A stretch of DNA of 64,000 nucleotides from JAAUTT01 sp963846585 (GCA_963846585.1 CAWJWO010000007.1:124001-188000); one strand, 5' to 3'; shown: positions 44,714 to 55,012, counted from the stretch's first letter. Numbers and translations are program-made. Notes: generated from the sequence alone by a model not told the origin.

Positions 44714-46699
44714 ATGAAATCCCTTGGTTTGATTTTTATTTTAACTTTTTCAGTTTTAATTAATTTCCCTTTATCGGGACAAAACAAAAAATCTACTGAA
44801 GCTGAATCTAAATTTAATGCAGCTGAATATTATGATGCTATTGAGTTATATAAGAAAGCATACAACAGCATAATTAACAAAATGGGTAAAGCTGAAATAC
44901 TTTATAAGATTGCAACCTGTTTCCGGTTAACTAACGAACCTTTAAAGGCAGAACTTTGGTATAACAAATCAATTGGTAAAGGTATTAAGGATCCTATGGC
45001 AATATATTACCTTGCAGAAATGCAAAAACAAAATATGAAATATGCGGAAGCAAAAGAAAGCTTTAAAAAATTCAACGAAGTATCTCCTAATGATCCAAGA
45101 GGTACTGACGGAATCCGTTCCTGCGAGCTTGCATTAAAATGGATGGACAACCCCAATGGATACATAGTCGAAAATATGAAATTTTTCAATTCTAAACAGG
45201 ATGATTACAGCCCTGCATATGCAAGTGCCGATTATAGTGTTGTTTATTTTACATCAAGCCGCAAAGGAATAGGAGGAAGCACCATCCATGGAGGTACAGG
45301 CCAGTATTTTGCTGATATTTATTTTTCTAAAATGGATCGTCAGGGTGTTTGGAGTTCTCCGGTTTTAGTACCGGGTACAATTAATACTGATGCCGATGAA
45401 GGTTCTCCTTGTTTTTCAAAGGATTATAAAACTATGTATTTTACCAGATGCGAAAAAGTTAAAAGTAAAAATATAGGCTGCAAGATATATTATGCTGAAA
45501 TCAAAGGTGAAACCTGGGGTAAAGAAAGACCGGTCAATATTGCCGCCGATGATACTATCGTTATAGCACATCCTGCTTTATCGCCCGATGAACTTACACT
45601 TTATTTCGTCTCCGATATGGTTGGGGGTCAGGGTGGAAAAGATATATGGAAAGTTACACGTGCAAGCAAAGGAGCTGAATGGAGCAAACCCATAAATCTG
45701 GGTCCACAAATAAATACTTCAGGAGACGAGGTATTTCCTTATGTGCATGCTGACGGAACACTGTATTTTTCCTCAAATGGCTTACCAGGAATGGGCGGGC
45801 TGGATATTTTCAAGGCGACACCTAAGGAAGATGGTACCTGGAATGTTGAAAACCTCGAATATCCTATAAATTCACATGCAGATGATTTTGGAATAATATT
45901 TCAAAAGGATAAAGAAAAAGGTTTTTTTTCTTCAAGCAGAAATCTTCACGGAGATGACGATATTTATGCATTTTCATTACCTCCTTTAAAATTTGTAATA
46001 ACAGGTTCTGTAAAGGAAGAAAAAACCGATAAGCCATTAGCTGAAGTAAATATAAAATCCATCAGCAGCGATGGCATAAGTATCGACACAAAAACTGACA
46101 AAACGGGAACCTTCCGGTTAAATTTAAAACCAAATACTGATTATGTATTTATTGCAACTAAAGATGGCTACCTTAATGGCAAGGAACGTGAAACAACAAA
46201 AGGCCTTGAACATAGCAGAGATTTTAAAACAGATATTTTGCTTGCTTCTATTGCCAAGCCAATAGAACTTCCAAATATTTTCTATGATTTTGCCAAATGG
46301 GACTTACGTCCGGAATCTATGGTTTCGCTTGATAAATTAATCGAAACCCTGAACGACAATCCAAATATTACAATCGAATTAGGGTCCCATACTGATTCCA
46401 GGGGAAGCGATGCCGATAATTTTATACTTTCACAAAAGAGAGCTCAATCGGTAGTTAATTATTTGATAGAAAAAGGTATCGCCTCTGACAGGCTTATAGC
46501 AAAAGGTTATGGAAAAACAATTCCTAAAGTTGTGGATGATAAACTTGCCGTACAATATACTTTTTTAAAGGCCGGCACAGTATTATCAGAAAGTTATATA
46601 AATTCATTAAGTGATGTGGATTTACAGGAAATAGCCAATCAAATTAACCGGAGAACTGAATTTAAAGTACTCACAACTGATTATAAACCCAAAAAGTAA
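44714..46699 (+). CDS. PorE-like OmpA-family protein (TPR, PD40 propeller, regulatory-like domain, OmpA)
   Basis: This 661-aa exported protein has a signal peptide (IFILTFSVLINFPLSGQ), TPR-like helices (about 25-140), WD40/PD40 propeller blades (about 160-420; SPAYASADYSVVYFTSSRKG, HPALSPDELTLYFVSD), a carboxypeptidase-regulatory-like domain (about 430-510) and an OmpA peptidoglycan-binding domain (about 520-615; ITIELGSHTDSRGSDADN ... LSQKRAQSVVNYL). This domain order is that of PorE, the T9SS protein proposed to anchor the machine to peptidoglycan. PorE is a lipoprotein, whereas no lipobox is seen here, and paralogues exist. A T9SS role would fit the sorting-domain proteins at 12-17 kb. Confidence 0.72.
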   Translation: MKSLGLIFILTFSVLINFPLSGQNKKSTEAESKFNAAEYYDAIELYKKAYNSIINKMGKAEILYKIATCFRLTNEPLKAELWYNKSIGKGIKDPMAIYYLAEMQKQNMKYAEAKESFKKFNEVSPNDPRGTDGIRSCELALKWMDNPNGYIVENMKFFNSKQDDYSPAYASADYSVVYFTSSRKGIGGSTIHGGTGQYFADIYFSKMDRQGVWSSPVLVPGTINTDADEGSPCFSKDYKTMYFTRCEKVKSKNIGCKIYYAEIKGETWGKERPVNIAADDTIVIAHPALSPDELTLYFVSDMVGGQGGKDIWKVTRASKGAEWSKPINLGPQINTSGDEVFPYVHADGTLYFSSNGLPGMGGLDIFKATPKEDGTWNVENLEYPINSHADDFGIIFQKDKEKGFFSSSRNLHGDDDIYAFSLPPLKFVITGSVKEEKTDKPLAEVNIKSISSDGISIDTKTDKTGTFRLNLKPNTDYVFIATKDGYLNGKERETTKGLEHSRDFKTDILLASIAKPIELPNIFYDFAKWDLRPESMVSLDKLIETLNDNPNITIELGSHTDSRGSDADNFILSQKRAQSVVNYLIEKGIASDRLIAKGYGKTIPKVVDDKLAVQYTFLKAGTVLSESYINSLSDVDLQEIANQINRRTEFKVLTTDYKPKK

Positions 46700-46711
46700 A
46701 GCAAGGACGAC

Positions 46712-46954
46712 TTAAAATTTTTTATCCTTTTTATTATCGGGAGTATGTCTTGACAAATAATGCATCCTGATTTTCTTATTTTGGTATCCTTCTCTTGAAT
46801 CAGTTATAAATTCTCTTTTGGAACAATTTATAAACATTATCCTGCTTTTAGTCACTTTACAGCTTACAGAACTTAAAACTATAACAATCAAAAATAAATA
46901 TATAACAAAATTATTACGATTTACTTTAATTATTGTTCTAAATTTAATATCCAT
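46712..46954 (-). CDS. Small putative lipoprotein
   Basis: This 80-aa frame has a strong hydrophobic segment ending in a lipobox (FVIYLFLIVIVLSSVSC) and a basic tail (SRHTPDNKKDKKF). It is the only frame in the gap and converges on the OmpA-type gene. No family is recognised. Confidence 0.5.
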   Translation of the reverse strand: MDIKFRTIIKVNRNNFVIYLFLIVIVLSSVSCKVTKSRIMFINCSKREFITDSREGYQNKKIRMHYLSRHTPDNKKDKKF

Positions 46955-46957
46955 ATA

Positions 46958-47075
46958 GATTACTGATTACTGATTACTGATTACGAATTACTGGTTCAAA
47001 ATACTGATTACTAATTTGTCATTTGTAATTTGTAATTAGTAATTAATTAATAGTAATTAGTAATTAATTAAAGAT
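46958..47075. repeat. GATTACT heptamers before purM
   Basis: GATTACTGATTACTGATTAC units followed by GTAATTT/GTAATTA units, to about 47070. The rest of the gap to 47179 is AT-rich. Confidence 0.8.
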
Positions 47076-47179
47076 AACGAAATATAACAAAAAAACAAAT
47101 TTTAATTAATCCTTTACAATTATTCAATTAATTGGGCAAATTTTTAATTTTACAACTTTAAAAAAATTAGGTAATTACA

Positions 47180-48349
47180 ATGGCTAACGATTCAAGATAT
47201 CTGAAACGTGGCGTATCGGCTTCCAAGGAAGACGTGCACAATGCTATTACAAACCTTGATAAAGGTTTGTTTCCAAAGGCATTTTGTAAAATCCTGCCTG
47301 ATTACCTGGCCGGAGACCCTGAATATTGCAATATTATGCATGCTGACGGGGCAGGCACCAAATCATCGTTAGCATATATATATTGGAAGGAAACCGGTGA
47401 TATGAGTGTTTGGAAAGGTATTACTCATGATGCCCTTATAATGAATATTGACGATTTATTGTGCGTAGGGGCTACTGATGATATTCTTGTATCTACCACT
47501 ATTGGTCGAAATAAGAAACTGATACCGGGGGAAATAATTTCGGCTATAATCAATTCAATGGAAGAATTATTGGAATACCTTCGTTCCTTCGGAATAAGGA
47601 TATATTCATCAGGAGGAGAAACTGCAGATATCGGCGATTTGGTCCGCAGTATAATCATTGATTCTACAGTAACCTGCCGAATGAAAAGAAGCGATGTAAT
47701 ATCTAATGACAATATTCAATCCGGGGATGTTGTTATTGGACTGGCTTCTTCAGGAAAAGCCAGTTTCGAGCAAGATTTTAACAGCGGAATTGGTAGCAAT
47801 GGATTAACTTCAGCCCGGCACGACATATTTTCAAATTATCTGTCATCTAAATATCCTGAAAGTTATGATAATTCAATTCCAAAAGAACTGGTTTATTCCG
47901 GTAGTTATAAACTAACTGATAAAATTCCAGGGCTGGAAATGGATGCCGGTAAACTAACTTTGTCTCCTACAAGGACTTATGCCCCTGTAATACGGGAAAT
48001 AATATTAAAGTACAGGCAATACATTCATGGAATGATCCATTGTACAGGAGGAGCACAAACAAAAGTTTTAAATTTCATTGAAAATCTAAGAGTTGTTAAA
48101 AACAATATGTTTCCGGTGCCTGCATTATTTGGAATTATACAACAAGAATCAGGTACGTCCTGGTACGAAATGTACAAAGTTTTTAATATGGGCCACAGAT
48201 TCGAAATCTACATCAATCCTGATATCGCAAATGAAATAATATCAATTTCAAAAGCTTTTGGTATTGAAGCACAAGTGATTGGTTCTTGTTTCCCTGACAA
48301 GGGCAAAAGTGTAGTAATTAAAAGTGAATTCGGCGAATTTGTCTATTAA
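47180..48349 (+). CDS. purM: Phosphoribosylformylglycinamidine cyclo-ligase (Bacteroidota-type PurM)
   Basis: This 389-aa enzyme closes the imidazole ring to form AIR in purine synthesis. Landmarks are RYLKRGVSASKEDVHNAI at the N-terminus (long form of Bacteroidota), MHADGAGTKSSLAYIYWKETGD, the DALIMNIDDLLCVGA metal/nucleotide site, YSSGGETADIGDLVRSIIID and IHGMIHCTGGAQTKVLNFI. It is about 40 aa longer than E. coli PurM, as is usual in this phylum. Confidence 0.9.
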   Translation: MANDSRYLKRGVSASKEDVHNAITNLDKGLFPKAFCKILPDYLAGDPEYCNIMHADGAGTKSSLAYIYWKETGDMSVWKGITHDALIMNIDDLLCVGATDDILVSTTIGRNKKLIPGEIISAIINSMEELLEYLRSFGIRIYSSGGETADIGDLVRSIIIDSTVTCRMKRSDVISNDNIQSGDVVIGLASSGKASFEQDFNSGIGSNGLTSARHDIFSNYLSSKYPESYDNSIPKELVYSGSYKLTDKIPGLEMDAGKLTLSPTRTYAPVIREIILKYRQYIHGMIHCTGGAQTKVLNFIENLRVVKNNMFPVPALFGIIQQESGTSWYEMYKVFNMGHRFEIYINPDIANEIISISKAFGIEAQVIGSCFPDKGKSVVIKSEFGEFVY

Positions 48350-48696
48350 CAGAGCCAGGAACCAAGAGCCAGGAACCAAGAAAGAATGATTTTAGATTTT
48401 AGATTTAAGATTTTTTAATTTAGATTTATATTCCTGCCAAAATCATAATGCTAAAATCTAAATTCTTAAATCCTTTCACTTATCACTTCATCACTTCATC
48501 ACTTAATTACTAATTATTAATTATTCATTACTCATTATTTATTATCTTTGTATCCCCAAAGTAAATAAATATGACCTATTAGGTAGACATATTCACAGAA
48601 CCTCCGATTTGCAATTATTTCAGGCTTTGCAAATCCGATACCGGCAATTAATTTATAAAGAGGTAAAATCAATTTAAAAATATATTTCAGCAATAA
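48350..48696. other. purM-prfA gap: heptamers, promoter and leader hairpin
   Basis: GAGCCAGGAACCAAGA heptamers (48352-48382), AGATTTTAGATTT/AAAATCTAAA arrays in opposite orientation (48390-48470), CATCACTT units (48478-48505), then TATCTTTG (48543-48550), a -7 box. The predicted leader of about 140 nt contains GATTTGCA/TGCAAATC (48606-48613 and 48628-48635), an 8-bp hairpin ahead of prfA. Confidence 0.6.
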
Positions 48697-49782
48697 ATGA
48701 ACAGCAATATAATTATTGAGAAATTAGAGGGTGTAAAACTTAAATTCGAAGAAGTTGCTCAACAAATTACCGATCCTGACGTAATCCGTGATGTTAAGAG
48801 ATATGTAAAATTAAACAAAGATTATCATGAAATGGAGCCTCTAATGAAGGTATTGGAAGAATATAAAAATGTTATAAGCAATATCTTAGACGCAAAGGAT
48901 ATTCTTTCAAATGAAAAAGATGAAGAACTGCGGGATATGGCTAAATCCGAAATTATGGAGCTTGAAGCAAAGGAAGCTGATCTTGAAGAAAATATAAAAA
49001 TGTTGTTTTTACCTGCTGATCCCGAAGACAATAAAAATGCTATAATGGAAATACGGGCTGGTACAGGAGGTGACGAAGCTAGTATTTTTGCAGGAGACTT
49101 GTATCGGATGTATACTAAATTTTGTGAAAGCAAAGGTTGGAAAGTTGAAGTAACAAATATTTCCGAAGGTACAGTCGGAGGCTTTAAGGAAGTAATTATG
49201 AAAGTATCAGGTAATAAGGTTTATGGTGTACTTAAATACGAATCAGGCGTTCACCGTGTTCAAAGAGTTCCCAAAACTGAAACCCAGGGCCGTATACACA
49301 CTTCTGCTGCCACATTAGCTGTTCTGCCTGAAGCCGATGAATTTGATGTAGAATTGAATCTTAACGATGTGCGCAAAGACACCTTTTGCTCGTCAGGCCC
49401 TGGCGGACAATCAGTAAACACTACATATTCGGCCATCAGGCTTACTCATAACCCTTCAGGTATTGTAGTACAATGCCAGGATGAAAAATCACAGATTAAA
49501 AATTACGAGAAAGCACTGGCTGAATTAAGAACACGTCTTTATAATATACAATACCAAAAGTATATTGATGACATTGCATCCAAACGTAAAACAATGGTAT
49601 CTACCGGAGATCGTTCAGCTAAAATCCGTACATACAATTATCCGCAAGGAAGAGTAACTGATCACAGGATTAATTATACGGTATATAATCTCCCGACAAT
49701 ATTAGATGGCGATATACAGGAATTTATTGATAAATTGCAAATGGAAGAAAATGCCGAACGTTTGAAAGAAAGTAATATTTAA
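48697..49782 (+). CDS. prfA: Peptide chain release factor 1
   Basis: This 361-aa factor ends translation at UAA and UAG. The peptidyl-hydrolysis motif GGQ is at about residue 236 (SGPGGQSVNTTYSAIRLTH); MEIRAGTGGDEASIFAGDLYRMY and HRVQRVPKTETQGRIHTSAATLAVLPE flank the decoding region. It is in an operon with pyrF, 6 nt downstream. Confidence 0.96.
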   Translation: MNSNIIIEKLEGVKLKFEEVAQQITDPDVIRDVKRYVKLNKDYHEMEPLMKVLEEYKNVISNILDAKDILSNEKDEELRDMAKSEIMELEAKEADLEENIKMLFLPADPEDNKNAIMEIRAGTGGDEASIFAGDLYRMYTKFCESKGWKVEVTNISEGTVGGFKEVIMKVSGNKVYGVLKYESGVHRVQRVPKTETQGRIHTSAATLAVLPEADEFDVELNLNDVRKDTFCSSGPGGQSVNTTYSAIRLTHNPSGIVVQCQDEKSQIKNYEKALAELRTRLYNIQYQKYIDDIASKRKTMVSTGDRSAKIRTYNYPQGRVTDHRINYTVYNLPTILDGDIQEFIDKLQMEENAERLKESNI

Positions 49783-49788
49783 AATTAT

Positions 49789-50631
49789 ATGACTGCCAAA
49801 CAATTAATTGAACAAATCCTGCAGAAAAAAAGCTTTTTATGTGTTGGCCTTGATACGGATATTCAAAGGATTCCGCATCATTTATTGGAATGCCAATATC
49901 AATTATTTGAGTTCAACAGGCAAATTATTGATGCTACAGCCGATTTCACAATAGCTTACAAAACTAATATTGCATTTTATGAAGTATTAGGAGCTTCAGG
50001 GTGGATTAATCTGGAAATGACTGTAAATTATATCCGGGCTCATTATCCTGAAATATTAATAATAGCCGATGCAAAAAGAGGTGATATTGGAAATACTTCA
50101 AGATATTATGCCAGGACGTTCTTTGAAACTTTAAATTTCGATGCTGTAACAGTTTCACCGTATATGGGAAAAGATTCAGTTTCACCTTTTTTGGAATTTC
50201 AGGATAAATGGGCTATAATATTAGCTTTAACATCAAATTCTGGTTCTGATGATTTCCAACAAATTATAGATAAAACAAATAATGCAAGGTTATTTGAGAA
50301 TATAATACAAATATCTGCCGGTTGGGGTTCCAAAAATAATATGATGTTCGTAATTGGAGCCACACATTCAGAAATGCTGGCAAGAGTTCGCGAAATTATT
50401 CCTGAACATTTTCTGCTTATTCCGGGAATAGGTACTCAGGGAGGTAGTTTAAAAGATGTGATAAAATATGGATTTAACAAAAATTGCGGGTTAATAGTAA
50501 ATTCGTCCCGGGCAATTATTTATGCAGACGGAACTGTCGATTTTGCAAATTTTGCCAGGTTGGAAGCCCATAAAGTACAGCAGGAAATGGAAAGTTTGCT
50601 CAAAGAACGTAATATTGTGCATAGTGCCTAG
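49789..50631 (+). CDS. pyrF: Orotidine 5'-phosphate decarboxylase
   Basis: This 280-aa long-form OMP decarboxylase makes UMP. It shows SFLCVGLDTDIQRIP, the catalytic IIADAKRGDIGNTSRYYA (Asp-Lys network), VTVSPYMGKDSVSPFL and LIPGIGTQGGSLKD. It begins 6 nt after prfA. Confidence 0.95.
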   Translation: MTAKQLIEQILQKKSFLCVGLDTDIQRIPHHLLECQYQLFEFNRQIIDATADFTIAYKTNIAFYEVLGASGWINLEMTVNYIRAHYPEILIIADAKRGDIGNTSRYYARTFFETLNFDAVTVSPYMGKDSVSPFLEFQDKWAIILALTSNSGSDDFQQIIDKTNNARLFENIIQISAGWGSKNNMMFVIGATHSEMLARVREIIPEHFLLIPGIGTQGGSLKDVIKYGFNKNCGLIVNSSRAIIYADGTVDFANFARLEAHKVQQEMESLLKERNIVHSA

Positions 50632-50765
50632 AGCTTAGTGCATAATTGCCAGGGATCAGGGACCAGGGGCTAGTAATTAGAAATAAGAATATTAATAATT
50701 TGGTAATCTTTATCTACTATCCTACTTACAACTTACGACTTACGACTAAATATTTACAGTTTAAT
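50617..50765. repeat. Mixed heptamers after pyrF
   Basis: AGTGCCTAGAGCTTAGTGC units overlapping the pyrF end, CAGGGAT/CAGGGAC/CAGGGGC units (50650-50672) and ACTTACGACTTACGACTA (50726-50747). Confidence 0.75.
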
Positions 50766-50784
50766 ACTAACAACATTTAATAAT

Positions 50785-52065
50785 ATGGCTCCGGTTAACG
50801 AAAAATTTCTTTCGTTTTTATGGAAATACAAGCTTTACGATCACGATTCATTATATCTTGATGGTGAAAAAATTGATGTTGTGAATCCCGGAGAAATAAA
50901 TATTGATTCCGGCCCTGATTTTTTCAATTCCAAAATAAAAATTGGAAATACAATATGGGTAGGAAACATAGAAATTCATGTTAAGTCATCCGATTGGAAC
51001 CGACACGGGCACGATACAAACCCTGCATTTAACAATGTAATACTGCACATTACTGAACTAATTGATATCCCTGTATATACATCAATAGGACAAATTGTTC
51101 CAACTGTAAAACTATTATATGATAAAAGTTTGCTGGCAAATTATATTCAGCTCTTAAAACAAGAGTTATGGATTCCGTGTGCCAACCATTTGCATAATAT
51201 ATCCGATATTATTATTTCATCCTGGCTCACTAAAATAGGCATAGAACGTTTAGAAGCCCATAGCAACTCTTTTATTTCAAATATGACTTCAACTATAAAC
51301 GATTGGGAAGAAGTATTGTACAGACAATTAGCACGAAGTTTCGGATTTCATGTAAATGCCCTGCCTTTCGAGGCTCTGGCCAAATCGGTGCCTTTTAAAA
51401 TATTAAAGAAATACCGGAACGATCTGTTTCAATTGGAAGCGTTGCTTTTCGGACAATCAGGATTATTATTCAATGAACATAGTAATGACAAGTATTTTAA
51501 CAAGCTTAAAACAGAACATGATTTTTTACAAAAGAAACATTCACTAAAACCCATCGAACCACATCTATGGAAATTCATGAGAGTCAGGCCGGGTAATTTT
51601 CCCTCTATACGTATTGCTCAATTTGCTGCATTTATACATCTTAACCCATCTTTTTTTTCAAATATACTTGAAGCAGTGAATGTTCAAACCTTAATAAATT
51701 TATTAAAAATTGAAGTTTCTGCCTATTGGAAAAACCATTATACTTATGAAAATGCCACCAGGGATATATCAAAGCCACTTGGAGAGGAATCCTGCAAAGT
51801 TATTATCATTAATGCAATCATTCCTTATTATTTCATGTATGGAAAGATTAATGGCTTAGCAAATTTCCAGGATAAAGCCCTGCAATTTCTTGAAACACTG
51901 GGGCCGGAAAAAAACTCAATAATTGATCGCTGGAAACAACTTGGTATAGTTTCAAAGCATGCTTTTGATACTCAAGCTTTAATTGAACAAAAAAATGAAT
52001 ATTGCGATAAAAAACGTTGTTTGGATTGTGGGATAGGGTTAAAAATTATAAGTAATAAATATTAG
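50785..52065 (+). CDS. DUF2851 family protein
   Basis: This 426-aa soluble protein is conserved in Bacteroidota: FLSFLWKYKLYDHDSLYLDGE ... VVNPGEINIDSGPDFFNSKIKIG, then WVGNIEIHVKSSDWNRHGHD, LYRQLARSFGFHVNALPFEALAKSVP and a Cys pair near the end (CDKKRCLDCGIG). GPDF...EIHVKSSDW resembles a nuclease-like core, but function is unknown. Confidence 0.85.
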   Translation: MAPVNEKFLSFLWKYKLYDHDSLYLDGEKIDVVNPGEINIDSGPDFFNSKIKIGNTIWVGNIEIHVKSSDWNRHGHDTNPAFNNVILHITELIDIPVYTSIGQIVPTVKLLYDKSLLANYIQLLKQELWIPCANHLHNISDIIISSWLTKIGIERLEAHSNSFISNMTSTINDWEEVLYRQLARSFGFHVNALPFEALAKSVPFKILKKYRNDLFQLEALLFGQSGLLFNEHSNDKYFNKLKTEHDFLQKKHSLKPIEPHLWKFMRVRPGNFPSIRIAQFAAFIHLNPSFFSNILEAVNVQTLINLLKIEVSAYWKNHYTYENATRDISKPLGEESCKVIIINAIIPYYFMYGKINGLANFQDKALQFLETLGPEKNSIIDRWKQLGIVSKHAFDTQALIEQKNEYCDKKRCLDCGIGLKIISNKY

Positions 52066-52131
52066 TTATTTAGCTAATTACAATTTTAAAGATACATTTA
52101 TTAATTATTAAAAAAAATCATTACTTTTGCA

Positions 52132-52139
52132 CTTCTTTA
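52132..52139 (+). promoter_or_regulatory. -7 box of the rpsO promoter
   Basis: TACTTTTG, an exact TAnnTTTG, 33 nt upstream of the rpsO ATG and followed by CACTTC, the form common before Bacteroidota ribosomal-protein genes. Confidence 0.65.
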
Positions 52140-52172
52140 AAATACTTGTGAACAAACAAATCAATTTTAAAA

Positions 52173-52442
52173 ATGTATATAACAACAGAAAAAAAACAAG
52201 AGATTTTTAATCAATTTGGAAAATCTGCCACCAATACCGGTTCGGCGGAATCGCAAATAGCATTGTTTTCATTTAGAATTAATCATTTAACTGATCATTT
52301 GAAAGATAACAAGAAAGACTTTGGTACACAGACAGCATTATTAAGGCTGGTTGGCAAACGTCGCAGATTGCTTGATTATCTTAAAGAAAAAGATATTGAA
52401 CGGTATCGCGATATAGTTAAATCTCTTAATCTGCGTAAATAG
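52173..52442 (+). CDS. rpsO: 30S ribosomal protein S15
   Basis: An 89-aa protein of standard length that binds 16S rRNA early in small-subunit assembly. NTGSAESQIALFSFRINHLTDHLKDNKKDFGTQTALLRLVGKRRRLLDYLK is the family signature. It precedes pnp, the conserved bacterial order, with a terminator hairpin between them. Confidence 0.98.
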   Translation: MYITTEKKQEIFNQFGKSATNTGSAESQIALFSFRINHLTDHLKDNKKDFGTQTALLRLVGKRRRLLDYLKEKDIERYRDIVKSLNLRK

Positions 52443-52458
52443 TGTCAACAAGAAACTT

Positions 52459-52498
52459 AAAAGGAAAGGCAATTGAAGAGTTGCCTTTTTTCTTATTT
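52459..52498 (+). terminator. Hairpin between rpsO and pnp
   Basis: AAAGGCAA, TTGAAGAG, TTGCCTTT followed by a short T-run, about 20 nt after the rpsO stop. Confidence 0.75.
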
Positions 52499-52539
52499 TA
52501 TATGCTCTTGTATTATTAATCAAATCATCCATTAATATT

Positions 52540-54777
52540 ATGTTTAAGGTTTTTGAAAAAAATATAGATATAGGCGGGGGGCGGACAATTGTTCTTGAAA
52601 CAGGTAAATTGGCCAAACAGGCCGACGGATCTGTTGTATTGAAATTTGGCAAAACGATGTTATTGGCAACCGTTGTTTCAGCAAAGGAAGTGAAAGAAGA
52701 AGTAGATTTTATGCCTTTATCAGTGGAGTACAAAGAGAAATTTTCTTCATCAGGACGTTTCCCGGGAGGATTCATGAAACGTGAATCTAAACCATCTGAT
52801 TACGAAATACTTGTCTCTCGTTTGGTTGACAGGGCACTCAGGCCATTATTCCCTGATGATTATCATGCTGAGACTTTTGTTAATATAAGCCTTATTTCAG
52901 CCGATAAAAATATTATGCCTGATGCATTGGCAGGTTTGGCTGCATCAGCAGCTCTGGCAGTATCGGATGTGCCGTTTCATGGACCAATTTCAGAAGTACG
53001 TATTGCACGTATTGATGGAAAATTTGTAATTAACCCGACTTTTATTGAACTAACCAAATCGGACATTGATATTATGGTAGCTGCAACTATCGATAATATA
53101 ATGATGGTTGAAGGCGAAATGAAGGAAGTTTCGGAAGACGATATGTTAGAAGCTTTAAAAATTGCTCATGAAGAAATAAAAAAGCATTGTAAAGCTCAGC
53201 TTGAATTTATGGCTGAAGTTGGTAAAACACAAAAGAGAACCTATTGTCATGAAGTAAACGACGAAGATTTACGCGCCGCAATTAAAAAAGCAACTTATGA
53301 CAAAGTCTATAAAATAGCTAAATCTCAGCTTGCAAAACATGAACGTAGTGAAGCATTTGATGCTATAAAAAACAAGTTTATCGAAACCCTGCCCGAAGAA
53401 GAACGTTTACTCAAACAATTGTTGGTTGATCGGTATTATCATGAAGTTGAAAAACATGCCATGAGAAATATGATCCTCAATGAAGGAATCCGGTTGGATG
53501 GCCGTAAAAGTACAGATATCAGGCCTATAACCTGCGAGATTGATTATTTGCCTGCTACTCATGGTTCAGCAATATTTACACGAGGCGAAACACAGTCACT
53601 TACTTCAGTTACACTGGGTACCAAATTAGATGCAAAACAAATTGATGAGGTATTATTCAGGGGAACAGAAAAATTCGTGTTACATTATAACTTTCCTCCG
53701 TTTTCAACTGGCGATGCAAAACCTTCAAGGGGACTTAGCCGACGTGAAATAGGACATGGGAACCTGGCTTTCAGGGCTTTAAAATTTGTCGTACCCGAAG
53801 GCACTGAAAATCCTTATTCAATCCGTGTGGTTTCTGATATCCTGGAATCAAACGGATCATCATCCATGGCAACAGTTTGTGCAGGAACATTGGCTCTGAT
53901 GGATGCCGGCATAAAAATCAAATCCCCTGTTTCAGGTATTGCAATGGGCTTGATATCAGACTCTGAAACTGGAAAATTTGCTGTTTTGTCGGATATTTTA
54001 GGTGATGAAGACCACCTTGGTGATATGGACTTTAAAGTTGCAGGTACAATCAATGGGATTACTGCTACACAAATGGATATTAAAGTTGATGGGTTGTCAT
54101 ATGAAATTCTTGCTAAAGCACTTGACCAGGCCCGCATCGGAAGGTTACATATATTAGGGAAAATAACCGATTGTATCGCAGAGCCTCGTGAAAATCTTAA
54201 ACCTCATGCTCCAAGGATAGTTCAGCTGACAATACCTAAAGAACTTATCGGAGCTGTTATCGGCACAGGAGGAAAAGTTATCCAGGAAATCCAAAATGTT
54301 ACAGGAGCTACTGTTGTGATTGAAGAAGTTGAAAACAGAGGCGTAATTGATATATTTGCTGATAACCAGGAATCTATTGAAGCTGCTCTTTCAAGAATAA
54401 ATGGTATAATTGAAGTACCTGAAGTTGACAAAATATATCAAGGTAAAGTAAAATCAATTCTCCCATTTGGGGCATTTGTCGAAATCCTTCCCGGTAAAGA
54501 TGGTTTATTGCATATTTCAGAAGTAGAATGGAGCCATCTTCAAACACTTGATGGTATACTAAAAGAAGGCGACATGGTTGAGGTTAAACTTATAGAAATA
54601 GATAAGAAAACTGGTAAAATGAAACTTTCAAGAAAAGTCCTTTTGCCCCGTCCCGAAAAATCCGAAAGATCCGACAGGCCTGAAAGATCGGACAGGCCTG
54701 AAAGACATGAAAAACATGAAGGTTATGAATTTAAAAAGGCTGAAAGGCACGATAAACCGGAAGAAAGTGGGGAGTAA
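52540..54777 (+). CDS. pnp: Polyribonucleotide nucleotidyltransferase
   Basis: This 745-aa 3'-5' phosphorolytic exoribonuclease has two RNase PH domains (first about 10-150; second about 310-545 with FTRGETQSLTSVTLGT and MDFKVAGTINGITATQMDIK), a KH domain (about 560-620; IGAVIGTGGKVIQEIQ) and an S1 domain (about 625-695; GAFVEILPGKDGLLHISEV). The last 45 residues are a charged repeat tail (ERSDRPERSDRPERHEK). Length is otherwise normal. Confidence 0.97.
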   Translation: MFKVFEKNIDIGGGRTIVLETGKLAKQADGSVVLKFGKTMLLATVVSAKEVKEEVDFMPLSVEYKEKFSSSGRFPGGFMKRESKPSDYEILVSRLVDRALRPLFPDDYHAETFVNISLISADKNIMPDALAGLAASAALAVSDVPFHGPISEVRIARIDGKFVINPTFIELTKSDIDIMVAATIDNIMMVEGEMKEVSEDDMLEALKIAHEEIKKHCKAQLEFMAEVGKTQKRTYCHEVNDEDLRAAIKKATYDKVYKIAKSQLAKHERSEAFDAIKNKFIETLPEEERLLKQLLVDRYYHEVEKHAMRNMILNEGIRLDGRKSTDIRPITCEIDYLPATHGSAIFTRGETQSLTSVTLGTKLDAKQIDEVLFRGTEKFVLHYNFPPFSTGDAKPSRGLSRREIGHGNLAFRALKFVVPEGTENPYSIRVVSDILESNGSSSMATVCAGTLALMDAGIKIKSPVSGIAMGLISDSETGKFAVLSDILGDEDHLGDMDFKVAGTINGITATQMDIKVDGLSYEILAKALDQARIGRLHILGKITDCIAEPRENLKPHAPRIVQLTIPKELIGAVIGTGGKVIQEIQNVTGATVVIEEVENRGVIDIFADNQESIEAALSRINGIIEVPEVDKIYQGKVKSILPFGAFVEILPGKDGLLHISEVEWSHLQTLDGILKEGDMVEVKLIEIDKKTGKMKLSRKVLLPRPEKSERSDRPERSDRPERHEKHEGYEFKKAERHDKPEESGE

Positions 54778-55012
54778 TTCCGCCAATTGGATAATCGCAA
54801 TTAAACGGAATTAAAGTCTTCTCCTTGAGGAGAAGATTTAGATGAGGTGTTTTTTTACAGGATTGAATCTAATCATATGTATATCTGTAATTTTGAATAA
54901 AGTTTAAAAAGTGGTTTCTTAAGAGAAGACAGAAATTAGTTATTGTAATATTATAGATATATTAAGATTGTTTCCTACATAAATCTTTTAAAAACATAAA
55001 TATTATCAGGAT

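Noticed and set aside
52341..52775. 144-codon minus-strand frame across rpsO and pnp
   Set aside because: Overlaps two certain genes and shows no protein-like features.
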